Shown here: positions 42,738 to 52,187 of the stretch, piece after piece
Numbering within the stretch: the first letter of the stretch is position 1
How the letters are laid out: the number at the start of each line of letters is the position of its first letter
NCBI GenBank assembly: GCA_050251735.1
Contig: JBFWMF010000012.1
Span: 1 to 64,000, forward strand
Length of the DNA stretch: 64,000 nucleotides
From: Desulfitobacterium sp050251735
GTDB lineage: Bacteria; Bacillota; Desulfitobacteriia; Desulfitobacteriales; Desulfitobacteriaceae
Reading direction: 5' to 3'
Made by a program: the position numbers and the translations under genes
Notes under the pieces: model-generated
Seen by the model: the letters and a program-made list of their open reading frames with translations, nothing else
Database searches by the model: none
What the model was told of the DNA's origin: nothing

Positions 42738-44303
42738 ATGAGAAGAGCAATGCTCAGTGTTTCTAATAAAACCGGACTGGTAGAATTTGCACGGGGACTG
42801 GTGGAGCTAGGCTTTGAATTGGTTTCCACCGGGGGAACCTTTAAGACATTGACCGGTGCAGGGCTACCCGTAAGGTATGTCACAGAGATCACAGGCTTTC
42901 CGGAAATTCTTGATGGACGAGTCAAGACACTGCATCCAAAGGTCCATGGAGGGATACTAGCCCGGGGCACAGCAGAGCATCTACAACAGCTTGAAGAGAA
43001 TGGAATTGGCCTCATTGAGCTGGTAGCGGTTAATCTTTATCCCTTTAAGGAGACTATCGCCAAACCGGGAGTGGAATTTCAGGAGGCCATTGAAAATATT
43101 GATATCGGCGGTCCCTCGATGGTGCGGGCGGCGGCAAAAAATCAAGAACGTGTTAGTATCGTCGTAAATCCGGAGCGTTACGGGGAAGTTCTGCAAGCAA
43201 TGCGCGACCAAGGCGAAGTGCCATATGACTTGCGTAAACGTTTAGCTGCCGAGGCCTTTGCTCATACGGCTGAATATGATCGCTATATTGCGGACTATCT
43301 AGCACAAGAACTAGCCAAGGAATCGGTTGGAAGCACCACTACTACCGATCAATCCGTTTTCCCTGATTCCATAACCCTCTCCGGCCAGAAGGTCCAAGAC
43401 CTCCGCTATGGGGAGAATCCCGACCAAAGGGCTGCTTTCTATCGAGGAATCGGTTCAGAAGGGACTTTAGCCCATGGGAAACAGCTCCAGGGGAAAGAAC
43501 TCTCCTACAACAACTGGATGGACATGGATGCTGCTTGGGGAATTGTAGAGGATTTCAGCGAGCCGGCTTGTGCCATTATTAAACATACTAATCCTTGTGG
43601 AACGGCCCTTGGCGAAACTGCCCTCGAAGCCTATGATAGAGCACTGGCAGCGGATCCGGTATCGGCTTTTGGAGGGATTATCGCTTTCAACCGGGAAATC
43701 GATGCATCGTGTGCCGAAGCCTTGAAAGGCCATTTTTATGAGGTGATTGTGGCCCCTAAGTTTAGCGTAGAGGCTAAAGAGTTTTTAAAGGAAAAGAAAA
43801 ACCTCCGTCTGGTTCAAGTAACACCGGGCGCACAACAGGGAATTACACCCTGGAAGGTACGCTCGATTCAAGGTGGATATTTAATTCAGGAAGAAGATAA
43901 AGGTACAGTGCCGGTTACCGATTGGGAGATCGTTAGTGATCTAAAGCCGACGACTCAAGATATTCTAGAATTGGATTTTGCTTGGCGGGTTGTGAAGCAT
44001 GTCAAGTCCAATGCGATTGTGCTTGCTAAAATGAGCCAAACCCTTGGTGTGGGAGCTGGTCAGATGAACCGGGTCGGTTCTGTGAAGATTGCCTTAGAGC
44101 AAGCAGGCGAAAAGGCTCAAGGAGCCTATCTCGCATCTGATGCTTTCTTTCCTTTCCCAGATTCCTTGGAAGAGGCTGCTAAAGCAGGGATTCGTGCTGT
44201 GGTTCAACCCGGTGGCTCGGTCAAAGATGCGGAAGTCATCGAGGCAGCTAATCGTTTAGGCCTGATTCTGATGTTTACCCATCGACGTCACTTTAAGCAC
44301 TAA
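42738..44303 (+). CDS. purH: Bifunctional AICAR transformylase/IMP cyclohydrolase
   Basis: A 521-residue bifunctional enzyme doing the last two steps to IMP. The N-terminal methylglyoxal synthase-like cyclohydrolase (RAMLSVSNKTGLVEFARGLV at the start) is followed by the transformylase with LRYGENPDQRAAFY and the active-site IIKHTNPCGTA; it ends in MFTHRRHFKH, the family tail. ATG 42738 has GAGGGGG 8 bases upstream. Confidence 0.97.
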   Translation: MRRAMLSVSNKTGLVEFARGLVELGFELVSTGGTFKTLTGAGLPVRYVTEITGFPEILDGRVKTLHPKVHGGILARGTAEHLQQLEENGIGLIELVAVNLYPFKETIAKPGVEFQEAIENIDIGGPSMVRAAAKNQERVSIVVNPERYGEVLQAMRDQGEVPYDLRKRLAAEAFAHTAEYDRYIADYLAQELAKESVGSTTTTDQSVFPDSITLSGQKVQDLRYGENPDQRAAFYRGIGSEGTLAHGKQLQGKELSYNNWMDMDAAWGIVEDFSEPACAIIKHTNPCGTALGETALEAYDRALAADPVSAFGGIIAFNREIDASCAEALKGHFYEVIVAPKFSVEAKEFLKEKKNLRLVQVTPGAQQGITPWKVRSIQGGYLIQEEDKGTVPVTDWEIVSDLKPTTQDILELDFAWRVVKHVKSNAIVLAKMSQTLGVGAGQMNRVGSVKIALEQAGEKAQGAYLASDAFFPFPDSLEEAAKAGIRAVVQPGGSVKDAEVIEAANRLGLILMFTHRRHFKH

Positions 44304-44353
44304 TGCTGACAGTTTACTTCGATTAATCAATGAGTAAAGTAGGTAGGTGTCCT

Positions 44354-45613
44354 ATGGGAAAAAAGGTTTTGCTGGTAGGTAATGGGGGCAGGGAACATGC
44401 CCTCGCTTGGAAAATAGCTCAAAGCCCGGAGGTCGAGATGGTGTTTGTGGCTCCGGGAAATGCCGGAACTCAGGAATGGAATGTGCCCATTGCGGCTACC
44501 GATATTTCCGGTTTACTGGCCTTTGCCAAGAAGGAAGGTATTGATTTGACCGTGGTGGGACCCGAGGCTCCTTTGACCTTAGGAATTGTGGATACCTTTG
44601 TTCAAGCAGGTTTAAGAGTTTTTGGACCAACTCAAGCCGCAGCTCGCCTCGAAGGCAGCAAGTCCTTTGCTAAGGAGATTATGGTCGAGGCCGCAGTACC
44701 AACAGCTAAAAGCCAGGTATTTACCGATCCCGAGCAAGCAAAGGCCTATGTCCAAGAACTCGGAGCACCGATTGTTTTGAAAGCCGACGGATTAGCCGCC
44801 GGTAAAGGGGTGATCGTGGCTATGGATTTGCCAACGGCTTTAACAGCTGTTGATGAGCTGATGGATGGTTCCTTAGGGGAATCGGGAAAATTACTGTTGG
44901 TGGAAGAGTATCTGGAAGGGCAAGAAGTCAGTTTGCTCTGCTTATGTGATGGCGAAAGCGCGGTTACCTTGGTCCCGGTCCAAGATCATAAACGGGCTTT
45001 GGATGGTGATCAGGGCCTAAATACGGGGGGGATGGGTACGTACAGTCCTCCGCCTTTTTGGAATTCTCAAGTTGAGGAGCAAGCCTTGCGAGATATTATA
45101 CAGCCTACTTTACGTGCTATGAAGGATAAAGGGATGCCTTTTCAAGGGGTGCTTTTTGCCGGTCTGATGCTTACGAAGGAGGGTCCAAAAACCCTGGAAT
45201 TCAATGTTCGCTTCGGCGATCCGGAAACCCAAGTGATCATGGCTCGTCTGAAATCCGATCTATTTAAAGCTCTTTGGGCTTGTACGGAAGGACGTTTGGG
45301 GGATGTGCAGCTCGACTGGAAAGAGGAAACCGCAATTTGCATCGTGATGGCTGCGCCTGGCTATCCCGCAGCTTATAAAAAGGGTATACCTATGGCATTG
45401 CCAGAAGCCCTAGATGCAGGACAAGTCATTTTCCACGCAGGAACATCTTATGCCGAAGATGGACGGCTTCAAAGCACCGGTGGCAGAGTCTTAGGGGTTA
45501 CTGTTTTAGGAAAAGACCTTTCAGAGGCACGCCATTTAGGATATACTTTAGTAGAAAAAATTGATTTCCCGCAGGCACATTATCGCAAGGATATTGGCCT
45601 AAAAGGTCTATAA
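44354..45613 (+). CDS. purD: Phosphoribosylamine-glycine ligase
   Basis: A 419-residue ATP-grasp enzyme making GAR from phosphoribosylamine and glycine. Family features: VLLVGNGGREHALAWK at the start, the ATP-grasp stretch PIVLKADGLAAGKGVIVA, and GVLFAGLMLTKEGPKTLEFN with VRFGDPETQ. ATG 44354 gives the normal N terminus and has AGGTAGG before it; the in-frame ATG 44330 has none. Last gene of the purine operon; only a weak hairpin (AAGCCA/TGGCTT, 45628-45650) follows. Confidence 0.97.
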   Translation: MGKKVLLVGNGGREHALAWKIAQSPEVEMVFVAPGNAGTQEWNVPIAATDISGLLAFAKKEGIDLTVVGPEAPLTLGIVDTFVQAGLRVFGPTQAAARLEGSKSFAKEIMVEAAVPTAKSQVFTDPEQAKAYVQELGAPIVLKADGLAAGKGVIVAMDLPTALTAVDELMDGSLGESGKLLLVEEYLEGQEVSLLCLCDGESAVTLVPVQDHKRALDGDQGLNTGGMGTYSPPPFWNSQVEEQALRDIIQPTLRAMKDKGMPFQGVLFAGLMLTKEGPKTLEFNVRFGDPETQVIMARLKSDLFKALWACTEGRLGDVQLDWKEETAICIVMAAPGYPAAYKKGIPMALPEALDAGQVIFHAGTSYAEDGRLQSTGGRVLGVTVLGKDLSEARHLGYTLVEKIDFPQAHYRKDIGLKGL

Positions 45614-45723
45614 GTAAGCAACATCATAAGCCATAAGCGGCGATTGGCTTTTCCACTTGTGACCTTGCTTTGTCCGTTCTTCATATACTGAAGACAGGAC
45701 GATGTGCAAGGGAGGGAAAAGGT

Positions 45724-46278
45724 GTGTACAGCTATCGCAAACGGTTCTTTTATCCAATCCATGTGGAAGGACCTGATCCGGTCTTGGCCAAACACTTAAT
45801 TGAACATTATGGTGGTAAGGATGGAGAACTGACTCAAGTGGTTCAATACTTAAATCACCAAGTTAATATAGACAACCGCTATATACGCGAGCTACTGGGA
45901 CTTATTTCTGCTGAAGAGTTAGCCCATTTGGAGACCCTATCGGCAATGATCATCAAGCTGGGTGGTGAGGTTCATCACCTAGTGAATTCAAGTGGCCAAG
46001 CTTGGTCACTTGCCAATGTCTATCAATACTCTGAACCGGAAAAGATATTAAGGGCGAATGTTGCCTTGGAAAAAAGAGCCCGCCTCCAATACGAAGAGCA
46101 TGCAAATCTGACCCAGGATCCTAGCGTAAAGCGTCTCTTAGGCTTTCTGGCTCGCCGCGAAGGGATTCACCAGAAGCTCTTATATCGTTGCCATAAGGTG
46201 ATGATGGAGGGCGGTAACAGCGAGCACTATATGGGAATTATCTATGATTACAAGATGAGTCTGCAGGTTTTAGATTAA
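45724..46278 (+). CDS. CotJC-like manganese catalase family protein
   Basis: A 184-residue ferritin-like protein of the manganese catalase/spore coat CotJC group. It starts like CotJC (FFYPIHVEGPDPVLAKHLIE, then YGGKDGELTQVVQYLNHQ) and carries di-metal ligand candidates in the E-x6-Y helices: E-L-T, SAEELAHLETLS, LEKRARLQYEEHA and ARREGIHQKLL. The GTG start at 45724 follows GGGAGGG. A stretch resembling a mother-cell promoter lies upstream (see findings). The MFS gene begins within or just after its stop. Confidence 0.75.
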   Translation: MYSYRKRFFYPIHVEGPDPVLAKHLIEHYGGKDGELTQVVQYLNHQVNIDNRYIRELLGLISAEELAHLETLSAMIIKLGGEVHHLVNSSGQAWSLANVYQYSEPEKILRANVALEKRARLQYEEHANLTQDPSVKRLLGFLARREGIHQKLLYRCHKVMMEGGNSEHYMGIIYDYKMSLQVLD

Positions 46279-46292
46279 TGGGGGTAGCACCA

Positions 46293-47624
46293 ATGAGCAT
46301 ATCTCAACGAATCGAGAATTTACCGGTCAAGCGTTTCCACTATATTCTCCTGCTTTCTGCAGGGCTAGGGTGGATGTTTGATTCCATGGATACGGGCATT
46401 ATCTCCTTTGTCCTCCCAGTTTTGATGAAAACTTGGGGGTTAACTCCTGAACAGGTGGGGAACATCGGAAGTATTGGTTTGGTTGGGATGGCTCTCGGGG
46501 CAATCATCGGAGGGAGTATCGCCGATCGTGTCGGTCGTAAAAAGGTCTTTGCGTTTACCTTAGTCATGTATTCCATAGCCACCGGCTTATGCGGGTTGGC
46601 CTGGAGTTATGAATCCCTCTTGGTTTTCCGCTTTTTGGTCGGGTTTGGTTTAGGAGGACAGCTGCCTGTCGCTGTGACCTTGGTCAGTGAATTTACCCCT
46701 GCGAAGCATCGGGGTAAATTTCTTGTTCTTCTGGAAAGCTTTTGGGCCATCGGTTGGCTCTTAGCCGCAGTCATTTCTTATCTAATTATTCCGGCCTTTG
46801 GTTGGCATATTGCCTTTTTCATTGGCGCCATCCCTGCTCTCTATGTATTTTATCTTTGGAAATACATCCCCGAGTCGCCACGGTTCCTTGAGGAGAATGG
46901 CCGACTACAAGAGGCAGAAGCTGTGTATCGCATGGTAGCGGGGGAGGATGCGCATCCTCTTGATGCTAATTTATCAATGGATGCTAGTGTGGTTCACCCT
47001 AAGCAAGGAGTGAATCGAGTGACCTTAGGGGAACTATTTTCTAAGAAATTTGTGCGGCGTACTGTATTTCTATGGCTTTTATGGTTTGGCATTGTGTATT
47101 CTTATTACGGAATTTTCACTTGGTTGCCCTCTATTTTGGCTATTAAGGGTTTTTCCTTGACCAAGAGCTTTAGTTATGTCATTGTTATGACTTTAGCTCA
47201 GATTCCCGGCTATTTTACTGCCGCCTTTTTCGTGGATCGAATCGGTCGCAAGCCTACTTTGGCTACATTTGTTTTGGGCACAGCGGCTAGTGCTTTTTTC
47301 TTTGGACAAGCTGACAGTGTGACGATGATCCTTGTCTTTGGTTCACTCATGTCTTTCTTTAATCTTGGGGCCTGGGGAATTCTCTATACTTATACCCCTG
47401 AGCTCTATCCGACTAGGGCACGGGGAACCGGAGCAGGATGGGCAGCAGGATTTGGTCGGATTGGGGGTATCTTAGCCCCTGCTGTGGTTGGCAGAATGTT
47501 AGGAGCTTCCATATCCACGGAAACGGTTTTCTTAATGTTTGCGGGAGTACTTGTCTTAGTTGTGATTAATGTACTTATCCTTGGTGAAGAGACCAAGGGT
47601 CGACCCATGGATGAAGTGGCCTAG
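46293..47624 (+). CDS. MFS transporter (NiaP/sugar-porter-like)
   Basis: A 443-residue, 12-helix major facilitator protein. The first helix, LLSAGLGWMFDSMDTGIISF, followed by the loop 2-3 motif SIADRVGRKKVFAF, and the second-half repeat VDRIGRKPT, resemble the niacin-transporter-like branch of MFS, but substrate cannot be assigned. The ATG at 46293 has a GGGGG site before it; an in-frame ATG at 46278 overlaps the TAA of the preceding gene and is possible. It ends 4 bases inside the convergent gene. Confidence 0.85.
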   Translation: MSISQRIENLPVKRFHYILLLSAGLGWMFDSMDTGIISFVLPVLMKTWGLTPEQVGNIGSIGLVGMALGAIIGGSIADRVGRKKVFAFTLVMYSIATGLCGLAWSYESLLVFRFLVGFGLGGQLPVAVTLVSEFTPAKHRGKFLVLLESFWAIGWLLAAVISYLIIPAFGWHIAFFIGAIPALYVFYLWKYIPESPRFLEENGRLQEAEAVYRMVAGEDAHPLDANLSMDASVVHPKQGVNRVTLGELFSKKFVRRTVFLWLLWFGIVYSYYGIFTWLPSILAIKGFSLTKSFSYVIVMTLAQIPGYFTAAFFVDRIGRKPTLATFVLGTAASAFFFGQADSVTMILVFGSLMSFFNLGAWGILYTYTPELYPTRARGTGAGWAAGFGRIGGILAPAVVGRMLGASISTETVFLMFAGVLVLVVINVLILGEETKGRPMDEVA

Positions 47625-48322
47625 AGAATTTCCTTGGAGCGATAATCCCAAAATCGGTTGGATACTAAACGGAGACAGAAGGGATGCCTGCTCCAGTTAT
47701 TGATATTATCTAGGGAAAGAAGTAAAGCGTAAGCTTGTCGGCAGGTACTGAGCAAGGGGTAATTTTTGCTGAGATAGGCCAGATTGGCGAGGATGGCTTC
47801 TTGACGTTCTTGATGAAAAAGGTTTTGCACATAGCGCTGACTTAAAGGACTTAGGCGATATTGGGCAAGTTCCGCTGCGAGAGGCTTTAGTTCATCCTTA
47901 GCGAAATGAATGACAGCTAGTTGAGGTAAATCCGCGAGAAGATCAGCACCCTCCAAAAAGCGCAAAAGGTGTTCTTGGATGGTTATCGGCGAAAAAGGGA
48001 AGGTTCCCGGGGTTTCGGCGAGGACACGAATGCGCAATAGGTTCGCCCGGAGAAAATCAGACTCATGCTGGATCGGGCTGATCTGTGTCTTTTCGAGATT
48101 GCGAATAACTTTCCCTAAGTACTCATTGCCATCACAAGCAATGTATTCCCATTGGGGAAGCAGCGAAGTGAGAAGCTGGCCTAGATAGGCACCTTTTGAT
48201 TCAAATACTTGATAGCGTATTAGGGTTGTGAGGGTTTCCTCATTGGGGTAAGCTAAGATACTGCGCAGCATCTCAGGGTGCATGCTCAACCGAGTTTTGA
48301 TTTTCTTATCGAAGGAATTCAT
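47621..48322 (-). CDS. Hypothetical protein (233 residues)
   Basis: A cytoplasmic, mostly helical protein that I do not recognise. No membrane segment, signal peptide or catalytic motif is visible. Two stretches look like repeated helical hairpins (LHPEMLRSILAYPNEETL-like, and YVQNLFHQERQEAILANLAY). The minus-strand ATG has GGAG upstream, and its stop overlaps that of the convergent MFS gene by 4 bases. Confidence 0.6.
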   Translation of the reverse strand: MNSFDKKIKTRLSMHPEMLRSILAYPNEETLTTLIRYQVFESKGAYLGQLLTSLLPQWEYIACDGNEYLGKVIRNLEKTQISPIQHESDFLRANLLRIRVLAETPGTFPFSPITIQEHLLRFLEGADLLADLPQLAVIHFAKDELKPLAAELAQYRLSPLSQRYVQNLFHQERQEAILANLAYLSKNYPLLSTCRQAYALLLSLDNINNWSRHPFCLRLVSNRFWDYRSKEIL

Positions 48323-48463
48323 AGGGGTTTCTCCTCATCTGTTTAGGATGAAATTTCGTAGCTTAATCATCCTAAGTATTGTTGTTATTAGTGTGTGAGG
48401 GCGAACCCGTTCTATTCCCGCAAAAATATGGTAAATCTAAATCGAGTTAAGAGAGATTTCTTC

Positions 48464-48492
48464 TTGGGTTAATACAGAGGGAATGGTATAAT
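48464..48492 (+). promoter_or_regulatory. promoter of the coiled-coil protein gene
   Basis: TTGGGT (48464-48469), a 17-base spacer and TATAAT (48487-48492), 31 bases upstream of the ATG. Confidence 0.7.
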
Positions 48493-48523
48493 TATTCCAT
48501 CCGGTATGGAAGGAAGTGGATTG

Positions 48524-48829
48524 ATGGATAATGAAAAATTCCAAGACTTGATGCTTGAACATTTCGGAAAAGTGCTCAACGAATTAGCTGGAGTAAAGCA
48601 GGATGTAGCTGAGGTTAAGCGATCCCAAGTGCGAATGGAGCAGGAGTTTGGTAAGAAGCTGGACGTCCTTTATTACGACTGGCGGGAGACCCAAAAGCAA
48701 TTCAATGAAGAAGTCAAAAGAGATATTAAAGTTCTATGTACAAAGGTTGAGGCTTTGCAGATGGAATCCAATAAGCATGATCGAGAAATTAAGGACTTGT
48801 ATCTAGTTAATCAGTCAAGGAATAAATAA
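48524..48829 (+). CDS. Small coiled-coil protein, unknown
   Basis: A 101-residue protein with almost continuous heptads (ELAGVKQDVAEVKRSQVRME, then VKRDIKVLCTKVEALQMESN), so it probably forms a coiled coil. There is one cysteine and no membrane segment. ATG 48524 follows GGAAGTGG; the longer frame from 48506 lacks a site. A promoter upstream and a terminator downstream make it a single-gene unit. Function unknown. Confidence 0.6.
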   Translation: MDNEKFQDLMLEHFGKVLNELAGVKQDVAEVKRSQVRMEQEFGKKLDVLYYDWRETQKQFNEEVKRDIKVLCTKVEALQMESNKHDREIKDLYLVNQSRNK

Positions 48830-48868
48830 GGACTGAATTTAGCATTTAAGTCTTACATAAAACAAAAA

Positions 48869-48904
48869 AGGCCGCCCTCCACATTTTTTGTGGAAAGACG
48901 GCCT
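48869..48904 (-). terminator. terminator of metNIQ
   Basis: AGGCCG (48869-48874) with CGGCCT (48899-48904) around an inner TCCACA/TGTGGA stem. On the minus strand it is followed by a run of T's, so it ends the metNIQ transcript. Confidence 0.75.
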
Positions 48905-48972
48905 GTTTTAATTGAATTATAATTATTCGATTCAAATGAACTGGACTCGGTTTAGTAGATGATTAACCATTC

Positions 48973-49827
48973 TTAGAAAGCGGGAATAACTGAACCTTTA
49001 TATTTATCTTCAATGAATTTTTTAACTTCTGGGGTGTTGAGGGCTTTGACTAATTTTTGCAGGTTGGGATCATCCTTGCGATCTTCTTTTGCAACTACGA
49101 TGTTGGCATATGGAGAGTCCTTGCCTTCAAGGTAAAGGGCATCTTCTGTTGGGTTTAAGCCACCCTCTAAAGCAAAGTTAGTGTTGATGACAGCCGCGGC
49201 AACTTTTGCATCACCAAGAACACGGGGAAGTTGAGCAGCATCTACCTCAGAGAACTTTAGATTTTTAGGATTCTCGGTAATATCCAGGATAGTTGCCTTA
49301 ACGCCGACACCTTCTTTGAGTTTAAGCAAGCCGGCAGATTCCAAGACAGCTAAAGCGCGTCCGCCATTGGAAGGGTCGTTGGGGATAGCAACGGTGTCAC
49401 CATCCTTGAGTTCTTCAGCTTTGGTGATTTTCTTTGAATAAAGACCCATGGGTTCAATGTGAACCGTACCAATCACCCCAAGCTTCAGTCCTTGATCAAT
49501 GGTGAAGGTCTCTAAATAAGGGGTGTGTTGGAAGTAGTTGGCGTCAATTTCACCGGAATCCACGGCCGGATTGGGTAGGGGATATTCAGTGAAAATAACG
49601 ACTTCCAGATTGACGCCTTGTTTTGCTAATTCGGGTTTGACGAATTCGAGAATTTCGGCATGGGGCACTGGGGTAGCCCCTACCTTGATGGTGACAGGCT
49701 CATTGGTATTACCAGTATTAGCCGGGGGTGTGGTTTGAGCAGTGCTTCCGCACCCGGTTACAAGTAGGGAAAGAGCAACCACGGAGCTAAGCAGTAAAGT
49801 AGTTAGTTTGCGATGTGAACGAATCAT
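48973..49827 (-). CDS. metQ: Methionine ABC transporter substrate-binding lipoprotein
   Basis: A 284-residue NlpA/MetQ lipoprotein that captures methionine outside the cell. Signal peptide with lipobox LVTGCGS (cysteine near residue 26); mature part starts with VTIKVGATPVPHAEILEFVK, the family's N-terminal pattern, and contains FQHTPYLETF and ALYLEGKDSPYANIVV. AAAGGAGG precedes the ATG. It lies 181 bases after metI, and the SAM riboswitch upstream of metN governs the unit. Confidence 0.96.
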   Translation of the reverse strand: MIRSHRKLTTLLLSSVVALSLLVTGCGSTAQTTPPANTGNTNEPVTIKVGATPVPHAEILEFVKPELAKQGVNLEVVIFTEYPLPNPAVDSGEIDANYFQHTPYLETFTIDQGLKLGVIGTVHIEPMGLYSKKITKAEELKDGDTVAIPNDPSNGGRALAVLESAGLLKLKEGVGVKATILDITENPKNLKFSEVDAAQLPRVLGDAKVAAAVINTNFALEGGLNPTEDALYLEGKDSPYANIVVAKEDRKDDPNLQKLVKALNTPEVKKFIEDKYKGSVIPAF

Positions 49828-50008
49828 AATTTTTCCTCCTTTGATGTTCCTTTTTTTCTCTTTGCATCATCTTTTAGCGGATGAATACTGATAAAGACAT
49901 GTTGTGTTTACCTTCATTGCTAAATATATGTTACAAGTCCAGTCCCTAAGCCTGTTACGGCGACCGGTACGCCATGCACGGGTTCGGGCTTGGCTTGAAA
50001 CAACCGTA

Positions 50009-50686
50009 TTAGTGATGAGTCATTCGGCGTGCAAGCATCGTACCAAGGGATTGGATGACTTGGACGATAAGCACAAGAATGACAACGGTCAAAAGCATGA
50101 TATCCGTTCGGAAGCGGTTGTAGCCATATTGAATAGCTACGGCCCCAAGACCACCGCCACCCACGGCACCGGCCATGGCTGTGTAGCCAATAATGCTAAT
50201 GGTGGTGATTGCAACACCCAAGACAAGAGAACCTTTGGCCTCGGGAAGAAGCACCTTTTTGATAATTTGCCAGGGGGAAGAGCCCATGGATAAGGCTGCT
50301 TCGATCACCCCATAGGGGACTTCCTTGAGGGAACTTTCAACCATCCTAGCCACGAAAGGTGCCGAGGAAATGACGAGGGGGACGATAGCTGCTGTCGTGC
50401 CGATGTAGGTGCCGACAATGGCACGTGTGAAGGGAATAATCAGAACCAATAAGATGATAAAGGGTATAGAACGGAAAATATTGATAATTGTACCTAAGAT
50501 ACGCTCAACCCAAGGGTTTGGCGAAATGTGGTTAGGTGAAGAAATGACTAAGATCACCCCTAAAGGGACTCCCAGCACATAGGCCAGCAGGGTAGAAGCA
50601 ATAATCATATAGAAGGTTTCTCCGGTAGCCGGAGTCAATAGTTGGATCATGGTATCCCAATATTGGGGATTGGAAAAATCAAACAT
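50009..50686 (-). CDS. metI: Methionine ABC transporter permease
   Basis: A 225-residue inner-membrane permease with about five membrane helices. The EAA-loop for contact with the ATPase is seen as YGVIEAALSMGSSPWQIIKK (residues about 139-158), and GGGGLGAVAIQYG lies near the last helices. Its ATG overlaps the end of metN by 8 bases, so they are co-translated. Confidence 0.95.
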   Translation of the reverse strand: MFDFSNPQYWDTMIQLLTPATGETFYMIIASTLLAYVLGVPLGVILVISSPNHISPNPWVERILGTIINIFRSIPFIILLVLIIPFTRAIVGTYIGTTAAIVPLVISSAPFVARMVESSLKEVPYGVIEAALSMGSSPWQIIKKVLLPEAKGSLVLGVAITTISIIGYTAMAGAVGGGGLGAVAIQYGYNRFRTDIMLLTVVILVLIVQVIQSLGTMLARRMTHH

Positions 50687-51701
50687 GCTGGATCACCTCC
50701 ACCTTAAGTTCGCGTTGATCAAGATATTGATGAGCTAAGGCCAACTGTTCAGGAGTTCCTTGCAACTCCAGGGTTAAAGTGCCAAAAAGAGTAGAGCGGA
50801 GATGATCGATACTTCCATAGAGTATATTAGCCCGTACATCGCATTCTTTCATCAGATCGGCGATGATGGGGTCCGATGTCCTTGAACCTAAAAACTGAAT
50901 ACGGACAATTTGGGAATTGGGATGAGTGGCCAATTCCTGGAGTAAATCCAGCGGCAGTTCATTAGGGAATACAGTCGAAATGAACTCCTTGGCAATACGG
51001 GATTGGGGTTGGATAAATACAGCTTCCACCGGACCTTGTTCGGCGATCTTGGCTTCATGAATTACTGCAACATCAGTGCAGATTTCCTTAACTACTTTCA
51101 TTTCGTGAGTAATCATGATGATGGTTAACCCGAAGCGCTGATTGATGTCGCGCAAGAGTTCCAAGATGGAGAGGGTTGTTTGCGGGTCTAAGGCCGAAGT
51201 TGCTTCATCACAAAGCAGTACTTTCGGATTCGTCGCTAAGGCACGAGCAATACCTACTCTTTGCTTTTGTCCGCCGCTGAGTTGAGAAGGATAGACCTGG
51301 GCTTTATCTTCTAGGCCCACTAAGGGTAGCAGCTCCCTAACTCGTTGTTCGATCTCAGGCTTTTTGTAGCCGGCGATTTCTAAAGGAAAGGCGATATTAT
51401 CGAAGACCGTGCGCGATTGGAGCAGATGAAAGTGTTGAAAGATCATACCAATCTTTTGGCGAGCTTGTCTGAGCTCATGGGCGGACATTTGCATCAGATC
51501 CTGATCATCAATAAAAATCTTGCCGCTAGTGGGCTCTTCTAAGCGATTGATGCAACGGACTAAGGTACTCTTGCCGGCACCACTTAAGCCGATAATCCCA
51601 TAGATAGCGCCTTGAGGAATATGAAGAGTAATATCCTCAATAGCCGTTACTCGATCCTTGCGGGAGGTATAAACTTTAGTTAGATTCTCTATTCGTATCA
51701 A
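50679..51701 (-). CDS. metN: Methionine ABC transporter ATP-binding protein
   Basis: A 340-residue ABC ATPase. Walker A GLSGAGKST (near residue 38), Q-loop, signature SGGQKQRVGIARA (about 142) and Walker B VLLCDEATSALD are intact. The last 80 residues form a NIL/ACT-like domain (IADLMKECDVRANILYGSID) that in this family binds methionine and gives transinhibition. First gene of the unit, behind a SAM riboswitch. Confidence 0.96.
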   Translation of the reverse strand: MIRIENLTKVYTSRKDRVTAIEDITLHIPQGAIYGIIGLSGAGKSTLVRCINRLEEPTSGKIFIDDQDLMQMSAHELRQARQKIGMIFQHFHLLQSRTVFDNIAFPLEIAGYKKPEIEQRVRELLPLVGLEDKAQVYPSQLSGGQKQRVGIARALATNPKVLLCDEATSALDPQTTLSILELLRDINQRFGLTIIMITHEMKVVKEICTDVAVIHEAKIAEQGPVEAVFIQPQSRIAKEFISTVFPNELPLDLLQELATHPNSQIVRIQFLGSRTSDPIIADLMKECDVRANILYGSIDHLRSTLFGTLTLELQGTPEQLALAHQYLDQRELKVEVIQHV

Positions 51702-51820
51702 GGGTATTCCTCCTCGTCATATTCAAAAGTTAAATCCTCTAAAGGCAGGTTGTTTGTAAAAACTAATGAAAAAGAATAGGCAAGAAAATTTAAAATAATT
51801 ATTTTAAAAAACTATATAAT

Positions 51821-51850
51821 AAAAAACTCCACGAGGAAATCCGCGGAGTT
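51821..51850 (-). terminator. riboswitch-controlled terminator of metNIQ
   Basis: AACTCC/GGAGTT (51825-51830 and 51845-51850), extended by CG pairs, followed on the minus strand by TTTTTT. Confidence 0.85.
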
Positions 51851-51863
51851 ATCTTCGGCTTTC

Positions 51864-51968
51864 CTCTCATCTCCCAGTATTTTTCCTGCAGGATTTAGCA
51901 CCGTACATTAAATGCCGGTTGCCGGGTTTCATCGGGCCAGTCCCTCCACCTACTCTGGATAAGAGTGA
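51864..51968 (-). promoter_or_regulatory. SAM-I (S-box) riboswitch
   Basis: On the minus strand the S-box core is complete: CTCTTATCCAGAG (P1/P2), GGTGGAGGGACTGGCCCGAT, GAAACCCGGCAACC, GGTGCTAAATCC and the closing GGGAGATGAGAG. It reduces metNIQ transcription when SAM is plentiful by favouring the terminator that follows. Confidence 0.96.
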
Positions 51969-52009
51969 TTTATTAACTTTTAAGTCAAGAGTGAATCTTG
52001 ATAGAGTCT

Positions 52010-52039
52010 ATATTAGCATAGAGTAATGCTCTTTGGCAA
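52010..52039 (-). promoter_or_regulatory. promoter of metNIQ
   Basis: On the minus strand TTGCCA (52039-52034), 18-base spacer, TAATAT (52015-52010) with a preceding TGC, just upstream of the S-box. Confidence 0.65.
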
Positions 52040-52158
52040 GTCATTTTTATATAACAAGGCAAGAAAATTCATCTTTAAATAAATGTTAGCAACTGATGGG
52101 AAAAAGGTGATAGTGGTTAAAGATAATAAACAAATTTGCTAAAGAAGGCTGAAGAATA

Positions 52159-52187
52159 TTGACAAGGGCGCAATACTTTAATAAATT
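52159..52187 (+). promoter_or_regulatory. promoter of the TrpR-like regulator and hisZ
   Basis: TTGACA (52159-52164), 17-base spacer, TAAATT (52182-52187). The -10 box lies inside a palindromic operator. Confidence 0.75.

Noticed and set aside
36951..45613. Missing purQ, purS and purK as evidence of a broken operon
   Set aside because: PurL is the fused large form that needs no PurQ/PurS, and PurE may act without PurK or with a distant one.
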